DNA of 44,370 bases from assembly GCA_001792895.1 (NCBI GenBank), contig MARA01000088.1, positions 1 to 44,370 on the forward strand, in the 5' to 3' direction. Origin of the DNA: Lentinus brumalis. Taxonomy: Eukaryota > Basidiomycota > Agaricomycetes > Polyporales > Polyporaceae. Both the position numbers and the translations under genes were made by a program. Position 1 is the first letter of the stretch. Each line of letters starts with the position of its first letter. The notes below the pieces were generated by a model that saw only the letters and a program-made list of their open reading frames with translations, did no database searches and was not told the origin of the DNA. Positions 1 through 11,568 of this stretch are shown piece after piece.

Positions 1-85
1 GTTAGCCTTGCACAGACCGTGTGAGGAGAACGCATTGCGATCCTTGCCCCATCGCGCACGACTGCGGCCCGCCTGAGCTCATCCC

Positions 86-3000
86 ATGCATACATTGTAC
101 GACGGTTGCCTCCTAGAACCAGCAGGCGTGCGAGTCGACGGAGCCGACGTGTACATCACCACATGCAGAAGTTGTCGAGAGGAGCTTCGCAAGGATCGCG
201 CACAGCCACCACGCTTCTCCCTGGCCAACGACTTGTGGTTAGGTGGCGTGCCCGAGGAGTTGCAGATACTCACCATTCCCGAACAACTCCTCATCGCCCA
301 GCTGTTCCCTCGCGTTTACGTCTTCAAGCTCTATCCCAAGACACCGGGATATCGCCCTGCGTCCGAAACCTTGCAGCGTGGTATGCGAGGGACGGTGAGC
401 ACGTACAAGCTCCATGGCCAGGGCGTTGCGGACATGGTCGACGGCGGCTTGCTTCCACGTCTACCTTCCGTTCTCGCATCTGTCATTTCTGTGACATTCA
501 TGGGGATTGGACCGCTCCCCAAGCAGTGGCTGCGGGCCACGTTTCGAGTGCGTCGGCCCGTAGTCGCGAACGCGTTGCGCCTGCTTCAGAGGCAGCACCG
601 ACATTATGGAAACATCACCGTCAGCGAGGAGAGACTGCGCGCCTTGCCGAGGACGATGTGCCGGACGAGCTCCTAAGGATTATGCGTCAAACTCCAGACG
701 GTGATGTGGCGCTGCAGGAGCATGGGGGATATGTGCCCGAGGACGATGACGACGATGTTGACGCCAATTCTGCTCATCCGCCTCCTACCACAGAACACGA
801 TACTGCGCCACAAGAAGGTGAGCTACTTCTGTTCACAGCAAGAGTCGCCGCACTCACCTGGTGCTTTCTGCAGGCCCCGATGTCATCCCTCTCCACATCG
901 CAGGCAGCATCGACACCGATCTCAGCCGGATGACGGCCAACGAGATGATGCTGTGGGGGTTACAGAACCTGTGGAGCACCACGGGAGAGGGAGGATACTC
1001 TGTTCGCCATGGCCGGCAGCCCGTGAGCGACTTTGGGCGGCCGTTGAGCTCGGAGGCTGACGCCAACGCACCGAGCGGCGAATCCATGCCGCCAAATTAT
1101 TTCGAACGCGCGTTCCCATGCCTATTTCCCTACGGCGTTGGCGGCATGGAAGGCGTCCAGTCTGTGCGTCTGTCGCTGTCGGAACACGTTCAATGGGCCA
1201 TGCTGTACCACGATCGCCGCTTTCGTACTCACGAGACCTTCCCCTTTGTCGCTTTCGGCATTCAACAGCGGCGACAGGCCCTTGGATCCGCTCGCATCCA
1301 GATGAAGCGGCGCACGTTCGACCAAGAGGTCGCTATCCTGTCATCCATCACAAACGCCTCCTTGCGCCGCGCGAGCGAGCTAGAAGCCAACAGTCAGCCC
1401 ATCACCGACCCCGCCATCCTGCTCTTGAAACGCCTTGTTTACGGCGCTGCGGGACGCGTCCAAGGCACCGACGCTGGACGGTTCAAGATCAGAGCACAAA
1501 TATGGTCGACTTGCCTTGCTTACGGTGCGCCGTCCATGTGGCTGACCATCAATCCCAACGACATCCACGATCCTGTCGCTCAGGTCTTCGCAGGCGCCGA
1601 CATTGACATGGACGACTTCCTCTCGCGCCCTGGCCCCAACGCAGACGAGCGTGCGAAAGCCATAGCGGACGACCCCTTCGCTGCCGCGCGTTTCTTCCAC
1701 TTCACAGTGACCACCATCTGCGAGACGCTGTTCCAGATTCGAGTCACGCCGTACGCTGTGAAAACCACCATGGGGGTGCTCGGACGGCCAGTCGCATACG
1801 TCGGCGCTGTAGAGTCGCAAGGACGCGGATCGCTGCATCTGCATATGCTAGTGTGGCTCGAGGACACCCCGCGTACGGACGAGCTTCACGCCATGCTGCA
1901 TACAGAAGAGTTTCGTGCCCGCGTGGTCGCCTACATTGGCGCAAATTTGCGAGCGTATCTGCCCGGCCTTGAATCTGCACAGACGGTCAAAGGCATTCCG
2001 AAGGAGAAGGAGATCTCGTACAGTCGGCCGCCGCATCCCGACTCACCCGACTATGACGCCCAGTGTCAACAGTACGAGTTAAGGCTCGCTCGCGTCCAAC
2101 AAGTCCACACTTGCAAGATAGGCCGTTGTCTTCGCTATGACAGGAAAGGTGCTCTGTCATGCAAACGGCGCGCTCCTTTTGAGGCCAGCAGCGACGATTA
2201 CGTTACCCCGGAAGGACGGTGGGGGCAGAAGCGCCTCTACCGATACATCAATGGGTGGATCCCTGCGGTGCTTGTTAACGGGCGCTGTAACAACGATGGG
2301 AAGCTGCTTACCAACGGCTCCGATACCAAGAATATCACGTTTTACGTCTCTTCCTATGCGGGCAAGAAACAGGCCAAAAATCACAACCTGTCGGCAATGA
2401 TGGCAGATGGTTTTGCGTACCACGAATCACACCCCCGTCCCGAATATGTTGCGAACCTGCGAGAACAGCACCGCCTGTTGCTTTTCCGTTTGGTCAACGC
2501 TGTCAACAGGGAGCAAGAGCTCGCAGCCCCGATGGTTATCTCATACCTGATGGGGTGGAGCGACGTCAAAACATCCCATACGTATTCCCCGGTGTTCTGG
2601 TCGTCCTTCGTCGGCGCGCTCGTTCGCGCATACCCCACTATTAACAGGCCTCGCCGGTGAGTTAAGCGGTCCTGTGCCTTTAAGTAGTACATGCTCATGC
2701 ATCTGTCAGGTCGGACGGTGAGGGGTCGGACGGTGAGGCAGGCGAGACCTCAGTGGCAATGAACCTCGCACCAGATGCGCACGACGCGCCCTCGCGGATA
2801 GAGGCTGATGAGGCTGCAGAGGCTGATGACGCTCAGGTCAGTTGACGGATCACATGTTGTTGGCACACAAATACTCACGTCGCATAGGATGGCAACGAGA
2901 GAGTGACTTTGGAGGTCGGAGCTCATGGACGACTATACGCCAAATCCCAAGTTACAGACTACATGCTGCGCGGGACCGAGCTCCAGTCCCACAGCCTGTT

Positions 3001-5541
3001 CGAGTTCATGCAGGACACGTATGAAACTGACCTGTCCATCAAAGAACGTGAGCAAGAAGATGTACAGCAAGAAAGTGACACGGCAAGACGCCCGGGACGC
3101 CCGCGGCACACGCGATCGCGCTACCTGCCCACTCATCCATGCGCAAAATCCAAGCATCGGGTCTTCCGTGCGGCTGGCCACCGAAATCTGGTAAACATCG
3201 TCGGGCGGTGGTTCCCTCGTGATGACGACCCTGAGGTGCGAGACTTCTACTGCGCGAGCATGCTCATGCTCTTGAAGCCATGGCGTGCCCTCGACCAAGA
3301 CTTGAAGCTCGCCGATCAGACTTGGGATGTGGCGTTCCGCTCCTTCATGGACACGGCAACACCCGCCATCCGCTACGCTGTCGATGGGGTCCGCTATTTC
3401 CATCAATGTGCGCTCGCGGCGGCAGCGGATCGCAACGACGAGGACTCCACGGAGGTGGCCGGTCGCCGGCAGCGTGAAGACGACGACCAGATGCACGACG
3501 AGGGGGATGACGTCGTTGACCCGACGTCGCAGAACGGCGCGCCGATCTACACGGAGGAAGCCCTCGCCGTGCTGAAGGCAACCCAGACGAGTTACGCAGA
3601 GAAGGCGCACGCCGTCCACGCCGTCGCAATGGCGAAACGTGCCGGGTACTTCGCAGACGTCGCGGACGCGGGGTGGGACCCCTCTCAGGCTAAGGCGGTA
3701 GGTGTCGCTACCGGAGACGACCTGGTGAAGCTCCAGGGGTGGAGAACACAGCTCGCGAACGACGTTGCCGCACAGCAGCAAAACATGGGCACCCCGCCTG
3801 GTGCGGTTCAAGCACACGGTCCCGACGTCGTACACGGTATGCCAACCGGGCCTTTGGGAGGGAGCGTTGCTCACGTCGCCGAGGCGGAAGCCGAGGCAGC
3901 GCTGGAACCCGTCGATATCAGCAGTCTGCGCCCGGACCAATACCGCGCGTTCGATATCATCACATGGCATCTCGACACGACGCTCTCTGGAGCCGCTGTC
4001 CCGCCGCTGAGGATGGTCCTGTACGGGGAAGGAGGCACAGGGAAGTCCAGAGTCATTCAAACCGTGACCCAGGCCTTCGCGGCCCGCGGATGTGCTCACA
4101 TGCTTGTTAAAGCTGCGTATACTGGCATCGCGGCGTCGCTCATCGACGGCAAGACCACGCACGTTATAGGCCAAATCCGAGTGGGCTCCGATGACGGTCC
4201 GAGTGAAGAAGGAAGGAAGCTATTGCAAGCGTTGTGGCGGGGCAAGATGTACCTCGTGCTCGACGAGTACTCTATGATTTCCAAGTCCTTCTTCGCCTTA
4301 CTGTCGCGGCACATCGGGGTGGGCATGGAGGGCAACGGGATGGACAGTAGTCGCTCGTTTGGAGGGCTCAATGTCATCCTCTGTGGAGATCTGCACCAGT
4401 TCCCACCCGTGGCTTGCGGCCTGGCGGAGGCGCTGTTTACGACCTCGAACCCTACACGCGACTCGGCCTACCCCAACCGCATCCTCGGACGCCTGATCTA
4501 CGACGAATTCACCACCGTGGTGATCCTCAAGGAGCAGATGCGCGTAACGGACCCGACGTGGCGCGACTTCCTCGTGCACCTGCGGTACGGCAAGGTCACA
4601 CCAGAGCACCTGAAGATGCTCCGCACGTTAATCATGCGGCCCCGAGCGGATGGGACGCCGGCCGACATGTCGTCAGCCATATGGCGGTCGGCGTCCCTAG
4701 TCACTCCGCGGCACGCCGTTCGCACCGACTGGAACATCGAAGGTGTTCGCAAATGGTGTCGTAGTCAAGGCGAGCGGGTCTATGTCGTGACTGCCCAAGA
4801 CCGCATCAACAAGCAGAAGCTCACCTTGGCGGAGCGGTGCGCTGTTGCTGGTCGGCCCCATAAGCAAGAGGGCAAGAAGAAGCGGAAGTGTCGAGACCTT
4901 CCCGAGACCCTGGAGCTAGCAATCGGCATGCAGGTTATGGTAACGAGCAATATCCAAACAGACCTGGACTTGGCGAACGGCGCTCGTGGCGAGATTGTCG
5001 ACATCGTCCTCCATCCGGACGAACCTCCCTTGCCAGCCGGGCCGGTAGTGCACCTGCAGGAGCTGCCTGCCTATATCCTCGTGAAGATGCAGCGCACGCG
5101 CGCGTCGAAGCTCATGATCTACAGCCAAGTGTTGTGCCCGTGGAACCGATCGAATCCAGGATGCAGATAGAGGTTTCGAATCCAGGCAGCCACCCTGTCA
5201 AACGCTCAGTCCGTCGCCGACAGTTCCCAATCACGGCGGCTTACGCATTCACAGACTATCGTGCACAAGGACAAACCATCCCGGCTGTTATTGTGGACAT
5301 TATGTCGCCGCCTGGACCGAAGCCGTTGTCGCTCTTCAACCTCTACGTTGCGCTTTCCAGGAGTAGTGGGCGCGATACGATCCGTCTCCAGAGAGATTTC
5401 GAGGACCGACCATTCTTGCAGCAGCACAACGACGAGCTCTTGGCTGAGGACGAAAAACTGGAGAAGTTGGATCGGGAGACGAAGGAGTGGTGGGCAAACA
5501 TGAGAGCGGGGGCGAGGGAAGGCGCGCACGCGACGAACTGA
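86..5541 (+). CDS. Helitron Rep-helicase (RepHel), intron-containing, two frame breaks
   Basis: This is a rolling-circle transposase. Exons by eye are 86-817, 874-2656, 2710-2836 and 2888-5541, with introns of 56, 53 and 51 nt. The N-terminal part has a cysteine pair (TCRSC) and a FSLANDLWLGG segment typical of fungal Helitron proteins. A Rep/HUH region follows, with PSMWLTINPND and the HUH-type pair in SLHLHMLVW (about nt 1830-1860). The second half is a PIF1/RecD-like SF1 helicase: Walker A GEGGTGKS (about nt 4027), Walker B-like VLDEYSMI (about nt 4257), CGDLHQFPPV (about nt 4381), and C-terminal YRAQGQT and YVALSR motifs (about nt 5261-5352). The frame breaks near nt 645 and near nt 5120; each is repaired by one extra base, giving about 1765 aa. 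An in-frame TGA lies at 74-76, upstream of the first usable ATG, and the family usually extends further, so the true N-terminus may be outside the window or across another break. Helitron termini were not found. Confidence 0.9.
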
Positions 5542-5808
5542 CGTCATGCATGTATGAACTGAGACATCAATGTTGCAATGCAAACGAGCGCGTCCGCGTG
5601 CGACTTCCGCTGAAGCTGCAGCAGGAACGAAATCATGCAGCGGACAACCTTCGGCGCGAGAGCCACTTGCGAAAGGCAGGCGGAATTAGGTACGCATGGT
5701 GAACTGTGGGTGTCGTATTGATTAGTTACTTCCGGCAGTCGCGCAGCTCACCAGCCACAACCGCGCGCTCCGAGGACGATGAGTTTCGTGGAGAAGGTTG
5801 AATGAATT
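5542..5808. other. Intergenic, Helitron 3' flank
   Basis: This gap lies between the Helitron stop and the stop of the next minus-strand gene. If the Helitron is complete, its 3' terminus (a hairpin followed by CTRR) should lie here or just beyond. I could not pick out a convincing hairpin plus CTRR end by eye. No gene is seen. Confidence 0.4.
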
Positions 5809-6714
5809 TCACAACGCAACGAACTTCATAGATGGGCCCAACATGCCTACACTAGCCTCTCTCCTCAAGCACCTCCCACCGCACGGCCGATAGTCAAGCC
5901 GCCACATGACAGTGGAGTGTATCTGCACCTGCTCCAGCGGCCTCATGCGACACCTCATCGCTCCTTCGTCCAGGAAGTTCCGCGGCTGTGTGTGACAGGC
6001 GAACCGTCGACCAGCACACGGCGCGAGGGTCGCATACTCCGGCCATGCTCGAGGCGACGCGCGCAAGTCGAAGCCGCGCTTGCGCATGCGTCGCATACGA
6101 GCACACACCTCGTTCTCCTCTCCAATACCGTCGCCTATAAGCCCTCTACGCTCCATCGTCAGCCGCGGATAGCCGTGACCGAAGTAGTCCGGGTTGGCGT
6201 AGCAGACATGGAGTGAAGACCACGCGCATGCGATGGGCGCAAGCGGGTCCATGTAACGGCCGCAGATGAGGACCACGACACCTGCCGGTGTGCGGTACCG
6301 TGTAACGGACCGGGACGCACGGTGGGGGAGGTAGTCCGCGAAGTCATCATCGGACCCGAAGTCGTCCTCCTCGCGCGCTTGTTGCACTCGCGTCAAATGC
6401 CGGCCGAACTCCAGGACGGTGTGGAAGGGCACGAAGACCTCGAGGGCGTTCGCCCGGTAGCAAGCGTCGCGGACGAAGAATGGAATGGCTGCAGAGCCGC
6501 CGATGTAGCCCTCCACCGAGGGCAGGTGGTCGAGGAAGGCACGAGGATTGGGAACGAACGGGGCAACGACCTGTTCCATGTGGTCGTTCAGCTCTTCCGT
6601 CACCATGCGGAGAAACGCGCGGCTGCACGGACGCAACCCCAAGAGCGCCTTCATGTCCAGTAGCAAGAGGATCTTGCGGCGTAGTGGATGTTCGAGGGTG
6701 GGAAGGGCAACCAT
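5809..6714 (-). CDS. F-box protein with nucleotidyltransferase-like core (copy b)
   Basis: A single uninterrupted exon encodes 301 aa. The start is the ATG at 6714, because the F-box-like segment (LRRKILLLLDMKALLGLRP, about residues 10-30) begins just after it. It is followed by GGSAAIPFFV and a D/E-V-F-V-P motif about 20 residues later. This pattern resembles the G[GS]xAL...DxDxxxP signature of nucleotidyltransferase-fold proteins, but I infer no activity. A conserved APIACAW...YANPDYF...YPRLTMERRGLI block sits near residues 180-220, and the same block recurs in copies a, c and d. An acidic loop (EEDDFGSDDDF) interrupts the middle. This is the only member of the cluster without an intron or frame break. 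F-box proteins normally recruit targets to SCF ubiquitin ligases; the target here is unknown. Confidence 0.7.
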   Translation of the reverse strand: MVALPTLEHPLRRKILLLLDMKALLGLRPCSRAFLRMVTEELNDHMEQVVAPFVPNPRAFLDHLPSVEGYIGGSAAIPFFVRDACYRANALEVFVPFHTVLEFGRHLTRVQQAREEDDFGSDDDFADYLPHRASRSVTRYRTPAGVVVLICGRYMDPLAPIACAWSSLHVCYANPDYFGHGYPRLTMERRGLIGDGIGEENEVCARMRRMRKRGFDLRASPRAWPEYATLAPCAGRRFACHTQPRNFLDEGAMRCRMRPLEQVQIHSTVMWRLDYRPCGGRCLRREASVGMLGPSMKFVAL

Positions 6715-6733
6715 GATGTCGGAGGTGCGGTTC

Positions 6734-7792
6734 CTACAACGTGTTTGCGCGAGCGCGACGTCGAAAGGGAGCAGGGAAGGAGGCGACCTTAGGGACCGGA
6801 AAGAAGTTCGGACGACCAGCTGGGAGAGGGGTGTGATGGATGGGGACACGCTGTTCGTCGCGACACCGTCGAGAGCATGCCACGGAGCGTCGTAACAAGT
6901 TGTGGACGCAGGGCACATGCTGCGGCGTCGTATGGGGCGTGCAATGTGGCGACAAATGAAGTGGATCGGACCAGAAAAACCAGGAACCGCCGTCGCCGAG
7001 CTGGCGATCGACTGCTGGGCAGAGGTAGTATGCGGACAAGCAAGGTCGTGCAGGCGACGCATGGCGGGGATTGTTGAATTCCGGCCAGCAAGAGGCATGC
7101 GCCGCAAATGAGATCTGAGGAGGGTAGGCCTTGAACAACGCGGGAGACGGTCGAGGCCCGCTGTCGATCAGCGATCGCCCGTTCAAGGTCAACACTGGGT
7201 ACATGCAGGCGATCAGGGACGGGGAGACGGCGCACTGCGCCACCGAGGTGTGCGCACCTGCCATTGGGCTGAGGGCTGAAGACGTCCTGGACACCGACAG
7301 TGTGAGCGTTGTGGAGGGATACGTGACCACACCAACGATGTGCGCGGAACCACGGCGCGGACTGAACTTCGAATTGTCGAAACCGATTGTGCGCATGCGG
7401 AGGACAAAATCGTCGTACGCCGCGCTGCCAACGGACAGTGTAAGCATAGGCGGCAAGAATGACAGGTCCCGCAGCAGAATACACAGAGCGCACGGACCGA
7501 CGATCACGGCACCGGTGGCGTTCAGTACCGAGAGCAGCGGTCGCGGATGTGCGACGTATCGCGACAACAGATCGGTGATGTCCCGCACGTATACACGCGT
7601 GACGATCTGATACAGATAGGTACACGTGTCGCGCCAGCGGAACATCGACTGGATATCCATGGTGTCCACTATGGCCTCATGCACTTCTGCAGATAAACTG
7701 AAGACTGATAGTCAGTGCGGTTTGCGTGGGTTAGACAAAGCATGCACGCACGCGTGGAGAGAGTGCTCAGTGCGCAGGCGAAGCGCAGTCAT
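6734..7792 (-). CDS. F-box protein with nucleotidyltransferase-like core (copy a)
   Basis: Two exons, 7792-7752 and 7697-6734, are separated by a 54-nt intron with a GTGCGT donor, a CTGAC branch site and a TTCAG acceptor. Together they encode about 334 aa. Joining restores a full F-box start (ALSAEVHEAIVDTMDIQSM, about residues 14-32) followed by WRDTCTYLY. The core motif is weaker than in copy b (VIVGPCALCILL). The conserved block TSVAQCAVSPSLIACMYP, then VLTLNGRSLID, is present. The C-terminal CPAVDRQLGDGGS resembles a recurring C-x2-x-R-x-FGDxGxL motif of this family. The gene ends 20 bp before copy b starts, so the two are tandem duplicates in head-to-tail order. The last 100 or so residues are low complexity and may be over-extended. 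Confidence 0.6.
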
Positions 7793-7840
7793 GCTGCAAG
7801 GGGATGGCATTTGGTCGAAACATGTACAATGACTCCGTGG

Positions 7841-7847
7841 TTTTATA
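7841..7847 (-). promoter_or_regulatory. TATA box of copy a
   Basis: TATAAAA on the minus strand lies about 50 nt upstream of the ATG at 7792. The spacing is normal for a fungal TATA promoter and supports the chosen two-exon start of copy a. Confidence 0.5.
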
Positions 7848-7853
7848 CTGAAT

Positions 7854-8925
7854 CTATACGCCGTCCGCTACGATACGCAGACACACCCGTGCGCCTGGAA
7901 CCAGCTCTCTGCTCCCGCTGTGGCAGGGCCACCCGCACGTCACACCGCCCCTCCACCACAGGACGGTGAGCGTGTCCTCGCTGTCGTCGGCTGGCTTCAG
8001 TTCCATGTGGCGCAAGTGCATCGGGACGACGCGCCCGAAGGCGCAATGACGGTCACCGAAGTAACGGGTCGCGGCCGCACACCCAATGGAGGCTACGCCG
8101 CGGCACGGGCCAGCATTGGGCAAGGACAGAGGTACCAGGTTGAGGTCCCAGCCGTTTCGGCACCAAGCTGCCAACGCCGGTCGCAGGTACTTAGGAGGCA
8201 CGTAGTCCTCGTCCAAGCGTATGGGATTCAGCAGCGCGACGCGTGCTTGGTTGAATTGAGTGTACGCGGAGCAGAAGCCGCGGGGCGAGACGTAGTTGAA
8301 CAGCGCCGTGTGCAGCTCGGAGGTGATAGGGAGGACAGCGGAGGACGTAGTGCTGCGTACCAAGTTGATGCAGAACCCGCCCTTCTCATGATCGCCGCGA
8401 CTGAAGCGATACATGACCGACACGCCAGGGGGTACCGGGGAGGCGGTGGAAGGGCAAGTTGAGGAATGTGAGGTAGGCTGTCGTCTTCATCGTCGCTGTC
8501 GTCCGAGGAATCCTCGTCGCCGTCCATCCCCTCAGCGCTGGAACCCGGCTCCACCCTGGTGTAGTTGAACCCTTCCTCGTAGAGCAGGTACTCCATGAAG
8601 TCGTCGTACGTGTCGTCCGGCACGAAGACGTCCACGAAGGGTGGCTGGCCGTGGTAGGGAAACAGGATAGAGAGCGCGGCGATGCCCCCCACCACTGCCC
8701 GGAACTGGACCAGTCGAGCGATGAAGCCGTCGTAGGACCGCAGTCCGTGGTCCAAGAGCTTGCGAGAGCGGGTGTGTAAGACGGCTCCTACGTACTCGTC
8801 TGCCAACGAACATGTCCCTTGAGACGCACGAGCTGGTCTACATCCATGTGGCTGACAATCTCGACGGAGATGTCGCTGGGGAGGCCACTGAAGAGAGCGA
8901 CGGAAGGGGTTGGCAGAGTGAACAT
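7854..8925 (-). CDS. F-box protein with nucleotidyltransferase-like core (copy c), two frame breaks
   Basis: ATG at 8925 opens a textbook F-box segment (GLPSDISVEIVSHMDVDQL, about residues 13-31). The frame then breaks near 8815 and again near 8430 (in a C run on the coding strand). Adding one base at each point gives a continuous 357-aa protein. The core GGIAALSILF...VDVFVPDDTYDDF is clear, followed by an acidic D/S stretch and then SVMYRFSRGDHEKGGFCINLV. The block FNYVSPRGFCSAYTQFNQARVALLNP aligns with copies a, b and d. Both breaks have the same direction (one missing base), so a sequencing deletion is more likely than decay. Function is unknown beyond the F-box inference. Confidence 0.65.
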
Positions 8926-9037
8926 GGAGGAGAAGGGCAGGCGTGCGCGGTGCTGAACAACGGCTGTTTACGGTCGTGCGTATATGAGGACGTGTGGGGA
9001 CACAGCCACCAAAGCTTATCACCATTACGATCCACAT

Positions 9038-9623
9038 CTACATCTCTCCCCGGAACCCGTTATCACGTACAGGAACAGCTGCTCGCGGCGCCCCAGACAG
9101 CAGCGAGAGCGAACAAAGCTCGAAGTTAACAGACCACGAGCCGTCCGCCGGCGCAACCTCTCGCACCAACATGCACTCGAGTAACACGTAGTCGCCAGGA
9201 CACAAGTCCGTCACGCACATGCGCGTCATCAATTCGTACGTGACCGTGGCATCGTACACGCTGCGAAACACCTGTCCGTAAACCAATTGAACTATGATCC
9301 AAACCGATGACGGGACGAAGACCTTTACTCACCAGAGCCTTCCCTGGATACTGGACGGAAGCGGTGAGGCAGGTTGTGCACTCCAAGTCCTCTATTCCTG
9401 CGGAGGATCAGACAATGCGCCGAAGAAGACGGGCGACTGGCCACTCACTGGTTTTCGGCGAGGTGCGACGCAGTAGGTTCGTCATGCGCGTACGATCACA
9501 TTCGCGCAAGAGGGCGATCTTCACGGTGATGCTGGCTCCCCCGATGTCCGTGGTGTATTGGAAACGCTCCAAACAGCCTACGGCCCAAATGTGCACCCGC
9601 TCCACCGGGTCACAGAGAACTCG
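9038..9623 (-). CDS. Unrecognised conserved protein, 3' exons (copy e2), partial
   Basis: Three exons read in phase: 9623-9449, 9397-9333 and 9271-9038, with introns of 51 and 61 nt using GTGAGT donors and CAG acceptors. They encode 157 residues ending at a stop at 9038. The readable core includes VERVHIWAVGCLERFQYTTD, GGASITVKIALLRECDRTRM and then PGDYVLLECMLVREVAP. The alternating hydrophobic pattern suggests a beta-rich fold. The 5' end is not resolved: a coding-like stretch with an F-box-like PPCIQRELLVLH lies at about 9874-9780 in another frame and may be its first exon. A related GDYLVCK block occurs at 13847-14062. I do not recognise the family. Confidence 0.5.
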
Positions 9624-10901
9624 CTGATTTGCGCCCGACCCCCAAGTCGCTTTGACGGGGACGTATCCCAGGGAGTATATGGCTGTCCGCGGCTTGCTAA
9701 ACCGGGCGAAAGCGTCAATGCGGCTGGATAATGGTGGTTAAGAACAGTCACGAGGAGAAGACAGTGTCGGACGTACAAGAACGCATCGACACCAAGCGGA
9801 CGATGAAGGACAAGCAGCTCGCGCTGGATGCACGGCGGCACGGCGGCGTCGAGAGGTTCGTCGACGTCGAGCAAGAGCGGACCTCCCCGAGCGCGGTAGT
9901 CGAGTGCGCCTACAGATCTGTTCGTGCTGGAATGACTGGAGTGTCAGAGATGCAAGCGGGTGACGACGCACCTCCCGCGCACGTACAGCATGTCGGCGGT
10001 GCGGAGCTGTCCATGCACTTACGCTCTTATGAGTCTCATCCGGCATGGAAGCATGACGTCCAGAAACGCTGAACGCCGACCCCCGGCCAATCCATCTCAT
10101 GCAGGCACGGTCTTGTGCGGGCCGCACCTATTCTGTGTTGGTGGCGGACATGTCGCGACGGGCGATCGAAAGCGGAGGGGGCCCCAGTTCGCTGTGCACG
10201 AACGTACAAATGGCGGCGACGCAGAGCCGAACACACTCTCGTGCTAAGCGTGAAATTGCCCCGATGACCCAAGCCCGCAGTCGCAAGGAGGAACAGTGAG
10301 TACCGGTGAATTTGTTGTCCCAATGGGATCCTAATGCATTCCCCAGGCCCGTTGTGGCGCTGTCTAGCCCTAGGCCTACGGGCCCAGCCATCCGCGCGCT
10401 GGGTACCAATCCCTGCCCGGTAAGCGCGCTTACATGTCCGCACGGCGCAGAATGCTAAACTGAACGTACAGTTATCCACCACATGCGCGTCCACGCTGTA
10501 TCGCTCACAGGGGCGTAGTGTTTCTGGCGTGCTGCTCGTGGAGCGGCAGGGAAGAGGTGTGCAGCACGAATACTTATTACGGGAAAGGCTATATCGGGCG
10601 AGGTTGTAGAGCTGCATTCATCGGATAGCCGGGCTACGCTGGATCACTACCCACTCCGTACCGTAACAACAAATCTGTAATGTGACAGACCGGAGACAGA
10701 GGACGACAACGATCAGAGCAGAGATTGTGGCACGAAGCAGGGAGTGGTCGAGACACTGAAGTAACGGGCGGGAGCAGCCAGGAAAGACCTAATTGGCACG
10801 GAGCCTGCGCTGAATAGGACAAATCATTCAACGTGAGCAGGATGTCTCCCTAAGCATGGAATGAGTGAATGCTTCTGGAGAGACAACGCGGCGACGCTTA
10901 C
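9624..10901. other. Degenerate region with coding-like fragments
   Basis: No continuous gene could be assembled. Short coding-like segments occur on the minus strand, including the F-box-like fragment near 9874-9780. They are separated by stops without clear splice signals. This may hold the 5' exons of e2 or the 3' remnants of e1. Confidence 0.35.
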
Positions 10902-11280
10902 AGGAAGATCGAGTTCCGGGATCTCGTGAATGACAACCAAAATGGGATGACTGGCCGCATTGGAGGGCAGATACACTGTGTGCGTGTCGCCCACGATACA
11001 CGTGCTGACCGCACTGGGTCGCCCGATGTATGCGCCGAAAGTACAGTCCGCACGCCCTGTGACCGTTCGGTCGGTGTCGCAGATAAGGGAGAGGCGCAAA
11101 AGCGCGACCACCTGATGGACGATGAGGTGCTCAGCATGACGGCGGGTACAGGTGCATGCATGTACTCACAGGGGATCCGAGGGCACCTACACGCATGTAT
11201 GCGGATATGTGAGTTTGCCAGATGATGTAAGGTGCTTGCAAAGCCGATGACACGTCCTGTGGGGGAGTTGGAGAGGACAT
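10902..11280 (-). CDS. Unrecognised protein, 5' exons (copy e1), partial
   Basis: Two in-phase exons, 11280-11191 (30 codons, from an ATG) and 11111-10902 (70 codons), are separated by a 79-nt intron with a GTAGGT donor. The second exon ends at a GTAAGC donor at 10901. The protein reads MSSPTPPQDVSSALQAPYII and continues through GRADCTFGAYIGRPSAVS and HTVYLPSNAASHPILVVIHE. The last part weakly resembles copy f (FCLHIPP...PLVLVV). A possible downstream exon (KHSLIPCLGRH) soon hits a stop. The gene is either truncated or its later exons are beyond recognition. It is divergent from copy d, 288 bp away. Function is unknown. Confidence 0.45.
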
Positions 11281-11568
11281 GTTGCTGCGCCGTTGGGGAA
11301 GAGGCGCAAGGCAATATAACGGACGGATATGCACCGTGATCCGGGAGAAGGTGTGCATTGTGCGGGACGCCCTATGTAAGGAATGTGAGTGATCGACGCG
11401 TCCTACCGCAGACAGGGACAGAAGGCACAACCGAATACCTCAAAAGTAGGAACGCGCCGGCGGGCATCCCACCATCCGCGCACTTGCCCGCAACATGTCC
11501 AACGTCCGTACTGCGCCGTGAGTGACTCCTCGGCACGTAATCGCATTGAAGGAAAGGACTCAGCAGTC
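11281..11568. promoter_or_regulatory. Divergent promoter between e1 and copy d
   Basis: This 288-bp gap separates two genes transcribed away from each other (e1 to the left, copy d to the right). A TATA-like GTTATATTGC lies on the minus strand near 11311-11320, about 35 nt upstream of e1. No clear TATA is seen for copy d. Confidence 0.35.

Noticed and set aside
2933..4174. 413-codon open frame antisense to the Helitron helicase
   Set aside because: It lies entirely opposite conserved helicase sequence and has no recognisable domain; it is a shadow of the GC-rich coding strand.
5542..5808. Helitron 3' terminus
   Set aside because: I looked for a hairpin followed by CTRR after the RepHel stop and found none that was convincing by eye, so no terminus is annotated.
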